Shown: positions 1 to 9,682 of the stretch, one piece after another | Numbering within the stretch: the stretch's first letter is position 1 | Layout of the letters: each line of letters begins with the position of its first letter | NCBI GenBank assembly: GCA_039704465.1 | Contig: JASFAU010000006.1 | Location: 744,001-808,000, forward strand | Direction of reading: 5' to 3' | Length of the DNA: 64,000 nt | Source of the DNA: Plasmodiophora brassicae | Taxonomy: Eukaryota; Endomyxa; Phytomyxea; Plasmodiophorida; Plasmodiophoridae | Notes under the pieces: generated by a model | Told to the model about the DNA's origin: nothing | The model's database searches: none | The model's input: only the letters and a program-made list of their open reading frames with translations | Made by a program: the position numbers and the translations under genes

Positions 1-1204
1 CGTTGGCGTTGGGGCAGGTGTACGATTCTGTGCTGGGCTTGGAGTCGGAGCCGGTGTTGGACTCGGCGTGGAGCTTGGCGTCGGACGTGGCGTTGGGCCC
101 GAAGTACTTGGTGTCGGGCTTGGTGCTGGGTTCGGTGTTGGGCTGGGAGTTGGCTCAGGCGTCGGGCTTGGTGTTGGACTCGGAGTTGAGTTAGGTGTTG
201 GGCTTGGCGTTGGACTTGGAGTCGGACTCAGCGTTGGACTTGGCGTAGGGGCAGGTGTCGGGGGCGGTGTTGGGGCAGGGGTCGGTTGTGGTGTAGGTGC
301 AGGGGTCAGCTGGGGCGTAGGCGTAGGTATCGGCTGGGGTGTTGACGCAGGCGTAGGCGCAGGTGGTGGGCGCGGCGTAGGTGCAGGTGTAGGCTGGGGC
401 GTTGGCGCAGGTGTAGGCTGGGGCGTTGGCGCAGGTGTAGGCTGGGGCGTTGGCGCAGGTGTAGGCGCAGGTGTAGGCGCAGGCGTAGGCGCAGGTGTAG
501 GCGCAGGTGTAGGCGCAGGCGTAGGCGCAGGCGTAGGTGCAGGTGTAGGCGCAGGCGTAGGCGCAGGCGTAGGCGCAGGCGTAGGCGCAGGCGTAGGCGC
601 AGGCGTAGGCGCAGGCGTAGGCGCAGGAGTCGGTTGGGGTGTAGGTGCAGGTGTCGGCTTGGGTGTAGGAGCAGGTGTCGGCTGGGGAGTAGGTGCAGGT
701 GTCGGCTGGGGCGTAGGTGCAGGCGTCGGTTGTGGTGTAGGTGCAGGGGTCGGCTGTGGAGTAGGTGCAGGGGTCGGCCGTGGTGTAGGCGCAGGGGTCG
801 GCGATGGTGTCGGACTAGGAGTTGGGCGTGGTGTAGGTTGTGGTGCTGGTCTTGGTGTTGGAGACGGGGTTGGTTGCGGAGTCGGACTGGGCATTGGCGA
901 CTGACATTGATTGGTACTACACCAGGCGTCTCCCGACCCGCACCTGCAGATTCCATATCCTAAATTGACGTCCATGGCATACGGGCACCGTTGGTTCATC
1001 ACATCATGTTACCTACCATCCGTATGCACTGCAGCAAGGGTTGTCGGCAAAGCAGCCATGATCGCCGTTCTGTGCGCCACATAAGCCTGCATATGGGCCG
1101 TCCAGCGGGTACGGCGCGTTTTCACATTGCCCGCGACCCATGCGAACACCAAGGCTGAACGCCATTAGCAGTACTGCTAACCGGGCCCTGCCATTCGTCG
1201 TCAT
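1..1204 (-). CDS. Secreted hevein-type (CBM18) chitin-binding protein with very long Pro/Thr linker; 3' end outside window
   Basis: The start at 1204 (MTTNGRAR...) opens a hydrophobic signal peptide ending near GRGQC, followed by a Cys-rich hevein fold: CGAQNG, CCSAYGW, then across an intron CGSGDAWC and NQC. Exon 1 is 1017-1204 and the intron is 944-1016 (donor GTAGGT, acceptor CTGCAG). Splicing recreates the diagnostic CCSxYGWCG motif, which supports the boundary. From about 900 down to base 1 the frame stays open as Pro-Thr-Pro-Ala/Ser repeats for about 300 residues. Hevein domains bind chitin or GlcNAc oligomers. A P/T-rich stretch is usually an extended, O-glycosylated linker, so a further domain (another CBM or an enzyme) may lie beyond the left edge. 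Exported and probably wall-associated (inference). The glycine/valine-rich plus-strand frame over the same DNA is only the complement of this repeat. Confidence 0.8.
340..830. repeat. Minisatellite encoding the PTPAP linker
   Basis: Degenerate tandem array with a 12-bp core (GGCGCAGGTGTA and close variants), nearly perfect at about 455-625 and flanked by 24-30 bp variants. Units are multiples of 3 or 6, so copy-number change preserves the reading frame of the minus-strand gene. Looser copies continue to base 1. It is a likely length polymorphism between isolates and a possible assembly-collapse site. Confidence 0.85.
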
Positions 1205-1383
1205 CGCAACAGCAGGCCTGATAAGCGAGGCTACTTGTCTGTTGAGATCGCATATGGAGCGGGGAAATATCTTGATATTATTTGTGCAGGGTGAACCCTC
1301 GCGAGTACGGCACAACCTAGTTCATCGTTGGTCTGGGAGGCGGTGGCGAATATTTAGAGGATCACCATGCAGTGTCTCCCCTG

Positions 1384-2718
1384 TTACTGGGTGCCCGCTT
1401 GACGTTCGCAGGCGGCTCTGAACCAGGCGGCTCTCTCTTGCGCCAGCGGACTGCTTGGGTCCGGTTCTTGTGTCTCGAAGGCAACGTCAGCAGCGATGTC
1501 GAGAATGGCTCGTATCGTCTCCAGAAGTGCGTGCTCGATGCGGTCGAGGACTCGTGGCACGCGTCGCTGGTCAGGATTGAACTGGCGCAAACAACCTACC
1601 GGACCAAACGTCATCAGTGTGCTCGTCTACGGCTGCCGTCGTTCTTAACCGAGGTCCTCTGTCCCGATTGCGCCATAGCTTTCGACGCAGAACACGAATG
1701 GCACTGCCGCGGCGCCGCTGGCCCAGTCGAGGAGAGTGCCGTCGGCGGTATACGAGTTGGCCACATGCGCCACGCCCCCATCCCGAATGTATCGCTGTCG
1801 TACGACCCGGCGGATCACGTCCTGCTCCTTACCGTGGTTCGACGAATTGCGCCCCAGCGATTTCGATTCCGTGCCGACGTACGCCGAGAACATCTGCTGT
1901 TCGCCCGAGTGAACGTCAACGACAGCTGCGGCGTCTGATCAGCGATTGAAGCGTTTCCGGCAAGGTCACCGTACGTACCCGTGTAATTGTTCGTTAAGAT
2001 GAGGTCTCGAAGGCCTGCGGCCTCGCTCTCGGAAAACGCAGACGGACCTCGATATTCTTCGCTGCCCCGAACGGCAGTACTGCCCGGGCCTCCCCATTCC
2101 CAGTCAAAGTTGCGGTTAAGGTCGACGCCATTCGCATTGCCTCGCCAGCAGTGGTTGCCGTCCCGTTCTAGCCGCATTCGCCCATCCGGATTCAATAATG
2201 GAATTATCTACAATGCGAACGGGGGGCACAAGTCATAAGCGCCTGCGATCATGATCGACAAAGGAGACTTGCATCAATCGTGGCGTGCTGCAGAATTGAC
2301 GTTGCTAGTCGGCCAGCAAACGACGCGCACGATGTAATCCCCAATGTACGAATCAGGCGCAGCGCCGCCTCGGTCGTAATCAGCTCCCTAGGATGCATGC
2401 CAAAGACGAACACCATTCGAATCTTATCTACAGCATTTGCCGCGTCTTCCACGTTAATAGCAATTGGTCGCACGCCATGACTGGCCTACCGTGATCGGAT
2501 CCTGATGACGCGCGCACAGTATAGATCGGTTGGCCTGACACCGACTTGAACCACACGTTTGATGTAATTCGCGGTCCATAACGCGCATCGGAGAGCTCTG
2601 CCTGTATGGTCTCGTATGGCCTATACCCGGAAGCGTGCAGGATCCCCTCGCCGAGCGTAATTCCAATGGCTACCACTACCCAGAGAGCGGTGGCAGTCGC
2701 CCTCGTCCGCTGAGGCAT
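1384..2718 (-). CDS. M14 zinc carboxypeptidase, secreted
   Basis: Five exons, 2490-2718, 2273-2445, 1979-2207, 1650-1934 and 1384-1595, give an uninterrupted frame of 375 residues. An N-terminal hydrophobic stretch (ALWVVVAIGITL) is a signal peptide or anchor. The M14 landmarks appear in order: zinc ligands HPRE (about H94/E97), the NPDGR and DLNRNF substrate-binding region, third ligand H218 in DVHSGE, LDWA, and catalytic glutamate about E295 in FCVESYG. The family removes C-terminal residues from peptides, using Zn and a Glu base. Introns are 44, 65, 44 and 54 nt. The second starts GCAAGT instead of GT, and it is the only donor I found that keeps frame into IIPLLNPDG. Probably an extracellular digestive or processing peptidase. 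Which carboxypeptidase subfamily (A/B or other) is unresolved. Confidence 0.88.
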
Positions 2719-2981
2719 TCTATGGTCCCTGCGGGCATCAACACACTGCCTTTCGGGAACACTCACAGGCGCGACCTCTGCATTCTAGGTACTGACAGCA
2801 GGCTGGGTACCTGTCGTGGTACTGGTACAACCAGATCTATACTTTCGTCGATAAAAGCGGCGATTACATAAGGTGCTTGGCTGATTCCAAATACGGTATA
2901 GGTTTCGGACTGTTCCTATTTCGAGTCGGTGACGGGACTCGTCAGGCGAATCGAACCCGAGCACGACCGGAATCCGTTGCC

Positions 2982-3538
2982 ATGGTAGCTGAGTGGGACG
3001 TACTGTACAGAACGTTGACTGACGGCGTGCTCGTGTAGGCGACCATCGCACCGGATGTGCCGTCAGCGTATCAGGACTTGAAAATTGGACGCAAGCACCG
3101 GTTCATTGTTTTCACAATCGACAATCTTGTCGTCAAGGTGAGGACGGTGATAGCTGGGATCGGCAATGAGGAATTGACAAGTTATGCGGCCAGGCGCAGA
3201 AGATTGGCGATCGCAACAAGAACTGGGAGGACTTGGTGGCCACGATTCCTGGTAGCAATTGTAGGTACATCGTCTATGATTACGAGTACAAGACTTCCGA
3301 TGGCCGCCAGGCATCAAAGCTCTACCTGATCTTCTGGAAGCCGTTGAACAGGTATACGGCTGCTGATTCAGGACCGTTGACGGTACCGTCTGACATTATC
3401 GGTCGCAGTAATGACCAGGACAAGGTCCTGTATGCCCAAACGATGCCGAAATTCATGGACCTGCTGACGGGCGTCGTCAAGGCCACGGCTAGCGAGGAAG
3501 AGGAAATCGAAGAACTTTTAAGCTCCGAATCGCGTTAA
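2982..3538 (+). CDS. ADF/cofilin actin-depolymerising factor
   Basis: Exons 2982-2984 (only the ATG), 3039-3137, 3194-3351 and 3409-3538 encode 129 residues, normal for ADF/cofilin. Visible family features: FKELK-like AYQDLKIGRKH, RFIVFTID, NWEDLVATIPGSNCRYIVYDYEY, KLYLIFWKP and DKVLYAQTMPKFMDLLTGV, the last matching the actin-binding long helix. The acidic C-terminus EEEEIEELL is atypically long. The third intron (57 nt) is a multiple of three without a stop, so a translation that retains it would carry 19 extra residues. Cofilin severs and depolymerises F-actin in the cytosol. An intron directly after the start codon is known in several cofilin genes, which supports this start. Confidence 0.9.
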
Positions 3539-3700
3539 CCCATGGGTCTTACATGAACACAGACGAGTGTCTTCCCGATGGCAGTGTATGACAGTGGTGC
3601 AACATAGTACTATATTAGCAACGGCAATATAGGGCTTATTGTTTGTCAGAGATGAAGATGAGGGCATGATGACGGCTTGGATGTCGACAGTGCTGGTAGT

Positions 3701-4012
3701 TTACCAGCGGTCGCCGCCGCTCTGCTGGCCGTAGCCGCCGCCGTACGAGCGCTCCTGGCGCTGCTCGCGGGGCTGGCCTTGGACATATGAGCCGTCGGGT
3801 CCCGTCACGTTCATGGCCTTGGTGCGGCCATCGTCGCCGACCTCGACGTCGAACTCGACGGTCTCGCCGTCGGCGAGCGAGCGGTAGCCCTTGGCGTGGA
3901 CGGACGTCTGGTGCACGAAGAGGTCCTCGGTGCCGTCGTCAGGCGTGATGAAGCCGAAGCCCTTGGTGTTGTTGAAGAACTTGACCTTGCCTGTCTTCTT
4001 CTCGGCGGGCAT
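3701..4012 (-). CDS. Cold-shock domain RNA-binding protein
   Basis: Intronless frame of 103 residues starting MPAEKKTGKVKFF. It has one cold-shock domain (about residues 5-72) with RNP1-like KGFGFI and RNP2-like LFVHQTSV, both intact, then a short Gly/Arg/Gln-rich tail (RSYGGGYGQQSGGDRW) like those of eukaryotic CSD/Y-box and plant CSD proteins. Cold-shock domains bind single-stranded RNA or DNA and act as RNA chaperones. The longer upstream in-frame ORF to 4195 lacks homology; the ATG at 4012 is preferred because the domain begins right after it. Expression seems likely to be high: codon use is strongly GC-ending, unlike the neighbouring transposon. Confidence 0.9.
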   Translation of the reverse strand: MPAEKKTGKVKFFNNTKGFGFITPDDGTEDLFVHQTSVHAKGYRSLADGETVEFDVEVGDDGRTKAMNVTGPDGSYVQGQPREQRQERSYGGGYGQQSGGDRW

Positions 4013-4620
4013 GTTGGGCGATGACTGGGACCTGACGACGAACGACTTGCAACTGACGGACGGACTGCAGTACGCGAATGGTCGGACCGACGACCGCCTG
4101 CCGCCACGGCATTGCGCACGGCACTCCGCAATCCGCCTGCCGTATTTTAGAGCGCGCGGGCAGTGCCAGTGCCCTAACCTGGCTGCCGCAGACACTGTGG
4201 GGGACAGCGCGGTTTGGTTTCGAACCAGAAACCGTGAACCAAACCGAAACTGAGCGGTTCAGGTGGACCCAATCAATTTGGTTTGGTTTAGTTCAGTTCG
4301 AGGTCCGCCCAAACCGGTTCCGCCGGAACCGATTTGAACCGTGGTTTGCACTGGGCGGCTGTATATATGACGGATGCGCTAGTATTGCAGGAATCCCGAT
4401 CCGCGTGCGCAGTGTCCGCACAGTGGCCCTAGCGCCACGCTCTCTGTATCGCGTTCGAAGCAGTTTGGGAGCGTATGAGGTTCTGTTCTCGTGTCTGTCA
4501 TGCCTGGTCATCGCCTAGATGGAGCAAACATCAACGACCACGGTTTCTGAGATTGGTGTTGAATTTATTCCCCCCAAGCGTTCGCTCCTGAGGCCGCCCT
4601 GACCGATTCTTCCGCTGCTC

Positions 4621-5955
4621 GTGGCAGCCCCGAAGCAATCCAAAGCGCCACCGTCATCGCTGCAGTTGTCGAATTCGGCGCCGTCGTTCAATCGCGGAAG
4701 CGCCGTCCACTCAATGTCAGCATTGTGGCCTGACTTGGTCTATGTCGACGTCGACTGGTACGATTTTGAAACATCTGCAGCAGAAGCAGGTATCGTCGAG
4801 GGCCGTGTAACAACAACTTCCCGTCAGATCCTTATCACTTCGACAACGTTGCCGTTGCATCGCGTGGCGAAAAACAATGCTGCTGTCGTCAAGTATATCG
4901 TCCGTCGTGGAGACGTTCATTCACTCCCGGAAGTCGATTCTTTCCGCGAATACTCTCGCACGCTATGCTTTGGTTTCGAACCGAAACCCGCTCGCACTGT
5001 CAAACGAGGGATTCTCAAACTGTATTTCATCCCTCGTTCCATGTTGGTTGAATGTTTTGCCACCGTGCCTTCGAAGGTCAGCGCCACGTTCGATGGCTAG
5101 TCGAATCCCAAACTGCAGGGATTGTATCCTGTCACATGCCACTGGATAGACACCTTACATGGTCTTCTTCTGTCTTGGCTACTTGATTTTGCTCACATCT
5201 ATCCTGGGAAAGGTGCAGGTAAACGGATTGGCACTGCGATCTGTGAACGGCTGTCGGATTTCCAAATCGACGATAAGATTTTGGCGTTGGTGAACGATAA
5301 CAGCGCAGATGCCATCGCTGCTGCTGAGTATGTCTCGTCAACGATGGCATCGTCTGGTCATCGTATCGTTGAACTGAGAAACCTCCTGCGATGCGCTGTG
5401 CACACAATGCAGCTTGTGACGCACTTCGTGGCCTTCTGTCGGCCATACGCATATGTAAGGTCATATTCCGATCTGTGTGCAAAGGCTTGCTCGATAAGGA
5501 ATTTGAGCCACCTTGCACAGATTGCTGTACGCGCTTTAACTTGGCGCATATCATGATCAAGCGGTGCGTTGTGCTGCAGCCTGCTCTCGACATGATTGCA
5601 AAGAATGCACAGTGCAAAGCGGATCTTGCCGATCATCGTCTGACCGTTGATGGTTGGCTGCACTTGCACCATGTTTCTTCGTTTCTAGAATTGCCAGCGA
5701 GGCGTACCACTTTTCTCGGTGGAGACTCGTATCCAACGTTGTCTGTGGCTGTCCGGGCTAACGATAAGATGACCTCCCACTGCAGGGAATTCCTCGAAAC
5801 TTGTGAGCGCGGCAACGTGATGCGCGATGCGATACCGAGGATCCTCGAGTATATATCACCGGAAGTATGATCCGCATTTGAATTCCGACGCTGCAGTGAT
5901 AACCATGTTCCTCGATCCTCGTAATGCGAAGAGTGAAGGGCCTTTACTCACCAAG
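4621..5955 (+). pseudogene. hAT-family transposase remnant
   Basis: Frame 1 at about 4890-5390 shows hAT landmarks: PEVDSFREY, then KVSATFDG, VTCHWIDT, LDFAHIYPGKGAGKRIG, ALVNDNSADA (the DNASNN-type catalytic block) and LRCAVHTMQL. The conserved Trp after TFDG is replaced by a TAG stop at 5098-5100, consistent with TGG to TAG. A frameshift near 5400-5450 moves the ORF to another frame (FNLAHIMIKRCVVLQPAL; LSVAVRANDKM). A second shift at about 5850 comes from extra ATAT compared with the inverted copy, and the frame resumes as DPHLNSDAAVITMFLDPR. RNase H-like transposases of this family cut and paste DNA, but this copy cannot make a full protein. No N-terminal BED finger was recognised. Confidence 0.75.
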
Positions 5956-6359
5956 ACAAAAACTCTGATTGTCAAACTGGGCCTGCTGACCTACAGCGCT
6001 CTGTCTGATGTTGAAGAAGAACCGGCTGCTGCAGCTGAAACAGGTGACGATTTGTGGAATAATGGCGGCTATAGTGCCGAAGCGTGCGTAGCCTATTGGT
6101 TTCGGTACTTATTCTTATCACTGACACTCCATCGTTAGGGTTTCGTAAAGACCCTTCAGTCTTCGCATTACGAGGATCGAGGAACATGGCTATCAGAGCA
6201 GCGTCGGAATTCAAATGCGGATCGTACTTCCGGTGATACTCGAGAATCTTCGGTATCGCGTCGCGCATCACGTTGCCGCGCTCACAAGTTTCGAGGAATT
6301 CCCTGCAGTGGAAGATCATCTTATCGTTAGCCCGGACAGCCACAGACAACGTTGGATAA
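5730..6359. repeat. Large inverted repeat (two ~215-bp arms) inside the hAT element
   Basis: Arm 5730-5949 (plus) and arm 6144-6359 (read on minus) are near-identical: both encode LSVAVRANDKM and the MFLDPRNAK block, with a handful of substitutions. The left arm carries an ATAT insertion near 5850 that the right arm lacks. The spacer is about 195 bp. A transcript would form a long hairpin. Confidence 0.88.
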
Positions 6360-6395
6360 GAGAACCAAAACCGTGGAGGTTTCTGGTTCGAAACC

Positions 6396-6951
6396 GAATT
6401 GCGCCGACCCCTAACCGCACGACCCGGCGGCGGCGCTCACTCACGGCCACACCGTGTTAGATGCCATGGAGTTATGTGGTCGACCAGCCACTCATACAAA
6501 TATGAATATTGGTGAATGCACAAACTGTGGTCAACTGCGTTCTCGTGACAGAGTGCGCCCTATTGCTGCCAACGGGCATGCTGAGGAAACGCGCCGGTTC
6601 GAGGCTTCGATTCGAAACAGCAGCCACGTCACTTCTGACTTTGCGGGGACTACAACTGTAAGAGCTCAACAGTCGGGGCGGATTTGGATTTTAACAGGCG
6701 TGAACCGAAGCTACCAGCTGACGTTGATTTCCATTTTACACCAAAACGACCAATAGACCAAAACGACCAATAGCTTTCGGTACCTTGTACCCGTCATTCA
6801 CTCATTCTGCGCGTGCACAGGACCCGATAGACGGGAGCGCGTTTGGGTTGAACGGTGAGTTTGCCCGATTCGTTTGCATGTTTTGGGATGCAGTTTCGGG
6901 TGTGGGTTGGTCCGGAGTTTTCACTGGCGATCACCTCATCCTCAACGTGCC
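6396..6951. other. Intergenic region with a 17-bp tandem duplication
   Basis: No supported gene. CCAAAACGACCAATAG(A/C) is repeated head-to-tail at 6741-6757 and 6758-6774. A 100-residue ORF (6454-6756) has no recognisable family features. The region probably holds the promoter of the downstream PP2A B'' gene. Confidence 0.5.
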
Positions 6952-8795
6952 ATGCACGACGTCCAGGGCGCCGCGACGCGATATACGTTCCTGCAGTGGC
7001 TGTCGCTGCCGGAGACGCATCAGATGGTCGACCGGGCGCTGACAAGCAGCCAGGCGCCATCGTCGCCGCGTCCGCCACATTCGCCGCTGTCGCGGTCCAT
7101 AGGGCAAAGAGGTCTGGTCGGTCTCCTACCGGCGTCGCCTGGTCCGACGTCGATCAAGCAGTTCTACTTCCCTTGGGGGCAACCATTATCTCCAGCGACG
7201 AAGTATCGCGAGGAGAATAATATTAGTACTCTGTTTCTTGGGCCGGCTTGCAATCCTGCAATATCATTGCAAGATTTTCAAAGAGTAACCACCGATATCG
7301 CCCAAATCCCTTCCTATTGCAACCTGGCGCTGTTCAACGCTGTCAGGAACGACGATACCACTGTTACGATGCAACACTTCAAACGGTTTGCCCTCGCGCT
7401 CCCCAACTCGTGGTCGCGACTTACTCGCCCATATAGATTCTGGGAGTCTCGACTTCAAACGTGCGATCGAGTTACACGGTTGTTTCGAGTTCTGCAGGCG
7501 GCGTCAAGATCTGGTGATTCGTACCTGGAGCGGTCCTGTTTTGAGCCAGTCGTCCGAGAGGTGGTTCATAGGCATCCCGGGTTACGGTTCCTAGCCGGGT
7601 CCGAACAATTTCAAGACAAGTATATCCAAACGGTCATTGCTAGACTGTTCTACTCGGTTAACCGGTCTGGCAACGGGCGCATGACGCTGTTGGAGCTTCG
7701 AAATAGCGATTGCCTTGCGACCCTTGATTTGCTCGACCACGAAGGTTTGGATGTCTGGAGACCGGCGTTTGCAAACGCCTAGTCTAAATATTATGCTACT
7801 GCAGACGATATCAACCAAGTTACTGCCTACTTTTCCTACGAACACTTCTACGTTATCTACTGCAAGTTTTGGGAGTTGGATTCTGATCATGATTATCTGT
7901 TGAGTCGCGATGATATGGCTAGATATGTAAGTCACGGCGCTTCATTTCTCAATTATCCATGATTTACTCGCTTTCTTAGGGGAATTACGCCTTGACCCCC
8001 ATTGTTATTAACCGAATCTTCGAAGTGGCACTCAAGTATCCTCAGACCATGCCGGGCAGTGCCGAACGATTCATGGGATACGATGACTTTATTTGTAATC
8101 GACTGTTCAATGTGTTATTTGGTTTCAGCTAAGAAAGGTCTTGGTGATAGGGTTCTTGTTGTCGGAAGAGGATAAAACGACTCAAACCGCGCTCGACTAT
8201 TGGTTCCGTGTCTGTGATATCGATGCTGACGGCCTACTTACTGTCTTCGAGATCGAAGCGTTCTATAAGGCGCAATCTCTGCGAATTCAGCAAGTCTCTC
8301 AAGAGCATATTAGCCTAGACGACTTCGTTTGCCAAATGTATATACCGTCATTTGAGCCTTGGTAGTGTTATTGCATGTAATCTAACCGGCGCGTTTCAGA
8401 ATGGACATCGTGAGCCCTGAAGTCATCGGCCAAATCCGTCGCCGGGATCTGAAACGCTGCAAGCTCGTCACTGTGTTCTTCAACATGCTGATGAACCTCG
8501 AAAAGTTCATCCAATACGAATCAAGAGATCCGAACCACATCGAGCAATGCCGGTCAACACCTGGAATGAGGTATTATTGCCGGCTGTCGATTTGGCTTTG
8601 CCCTCTAATCGCGGTCGTAGTGACTGGGACCGATTTGCCATCATCGAGTATCAGGCGTATAGTGAAGGAGACTCAGAAACCGTTGCCTCCAGCACAGCGG
8701 GCGATGACGATCCCCTCGTCAACGTTCTGTACGCGGTCGGTGGCGTCGCGAACCATAGCGCAGACCTGACGCTCGGCGGGTCTACCCGCGAATAG
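6952..8795 (+). CDS. PP2A regulatory subunit B'' (PPP2R3-like), EF-hand
   Basis: Six exons (6952-7744, 7805-7926, 7980-8094, 8151-8337, 8400-8570, 8621-8795) give 520 residues, the usual size. Diagnostic B'' blocks appear in order: FYFPWG near the N-terminus, [75 protein letters not shown] (EF-hand loop), [21 protein letters not shown] and [12 protein letters not shown]'' subunits direct the PP2A core enzyme to substrates in a calcium-dependent way. Each exon junction restores one of these blocks. The first exon between about 7390 and 7480 is less conserved and might hide one more in-frame intron. An upstream in-frame Met lies at 6874; 6952 is chosen because similarity begins after it. Confidence 0.88.
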
Positions 8796-8974
8796 CCTCT
8801 TGTGTAATTTGTTATTATTGACCAACCCAGGGTGCATAAATTCCCTCTACGACTGACTGTTCCAACCGTGCCCCACATCTCAGACGTGGTAGTTAATCTG
8901 GCCTTCCTTATTTGTTTCATTATTAACGGTTTTGATGGTGGCATGGCTGGCTGTACGTTGTGTGCAGGTCTCCG

Positions 8975-9520
8975 TCAGAGCAGGAGAATCGGGTCGGGTA
9001 CCTTGTCAATGTCGATGTCGCCGAGTATGTCGCGGAAATAGTCGACGTCGTCGCCATCGATGACGGGTTCGCCCTCGGATTCCAGTTCGCCGTCCTCGTC
9101 GCTGGACGACATGGCGGCCATGCCGGCGGAGACGTTGTGTCTGTCGCCGTGGTCCTCGACGGCCTCGTCGTCCTTCCTCGTCAAGTCGTCGACATCGTCG
9201 ATGTCGCAATCGGCGTCGAAGTCCGCCTTGACGATACTATCCGCTCTGACCATGGCCGTCTTTCTAGGCAGGCGGGGTCCAGGCATGTTCGGGCAACCGT
9301 GCTTGCGATGGCGCCAGAATGTGACCCGGTGGATCGGTGTGCCATTGCAAATGTACTGACGCTCCTTGAACGACCTCATCTTCGGTACGTACGTGTCCTG
9401 GCCGCGGCATACGATTGTCTCCACATCATCGCTTTCGCCGACGACGATGCCCGTCTCCTGCTTGACCGAGAGTGGCGCCATACCCTCAGCCTCAACAAAC
9501 AATCCCTCGTGATACTCCAT
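8975..9520 (-). CDS. Hypothetical acidic protein
   Basis: An intronless frame from MEYHEGLF gives 181 residues. The N-terminal half has a basic, Cys/His-containing block (FWRHRKHGCPNMPGPRLPRK). The C-terminal third is strongly acidic with a casein-kinase-like SSSDEDGELESEGE run and ends DKVPDPILLL. No family recognised; the profile resembles a nuclear or chromatin-associated protein, but that is only composition. It is divergently arranged with the TmcB-like gene, whose start is 160 bp away, so they may share a promoter. The opposite-strand ORF over it looks like a shadow: its repeats mirror the acidic codons. Confidence 0.55.
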   Translation of the reverse strand: MEYHEGLFVEAEGMAPLSVKQETGIVVGESDDVETIVCRGQDTYVPKMRSFKERQYICNGTPIHRVTFWRHRKHGCPNMPGPRLPRKTAMVRADSIVKADFDADCDIDDVDDLTRKDDEAVEDHGDRHNVSAGMAAMSSSDEDGELESEGEPVIDGDDVDYFRDILGDIDIDKVPDPILLL

Positions 9521-9682
9521 CGCCCTCGCTGCTCTGGTGTTTCTCCTTGCCCTGGTACTGCCTGACGGTTGACGCACACCCACGGGTGGTGTACTGTACG
9601 ACGTACTGATGACTCCATGACTGACTGTACGTCTGTCCAGGGACAAAGGACAACAGCTACAACCAGCGGCAGCAATTGCACG

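Larger units (their letters stand above)
4216..6395. mobile_element. Degenerate hAT-type DNA transposon with 18-nt terminal inverted repeats
   Basis: The 18-mer GGTTTCGAACCAGAAACC at 4216-4233 recurs exactly, inverted, at 6378-6395. Between them lie the remains of a hAT transposase (plus strand) and an inverted copy of part of it. AT-richer, AACC/GGTT-rich palindromic DNA (4234-4350) adjoins the left end. I did not find convincing 8-bp target duplications, so the outer limits are approximate. The broken reading frame makes it non-autonomous. Confidence 0.75.

Noticed and set aside
68..904. Plus-strand Gly-Val-Gly-Ala repeat ORF (278 codons), elastin- or silk-like
   Set aside because: It is the complement of the Pro/Thr codons of the hevein-type gene, which has signal peptide, domain and spliced frame.
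4216..6395. tRNA-like B box in GGTTTCGAACC copies
   Set aside because: No A box, no cloverleaf pairing; the sequence is the transposon terminal repeat.
8960..9565. Plus-strand ORF of 201 codons
   Set aside because: Mirror of the acidic minus-strand protein; its Val-rich repeats follow from GAC/GAT codons read backwards.
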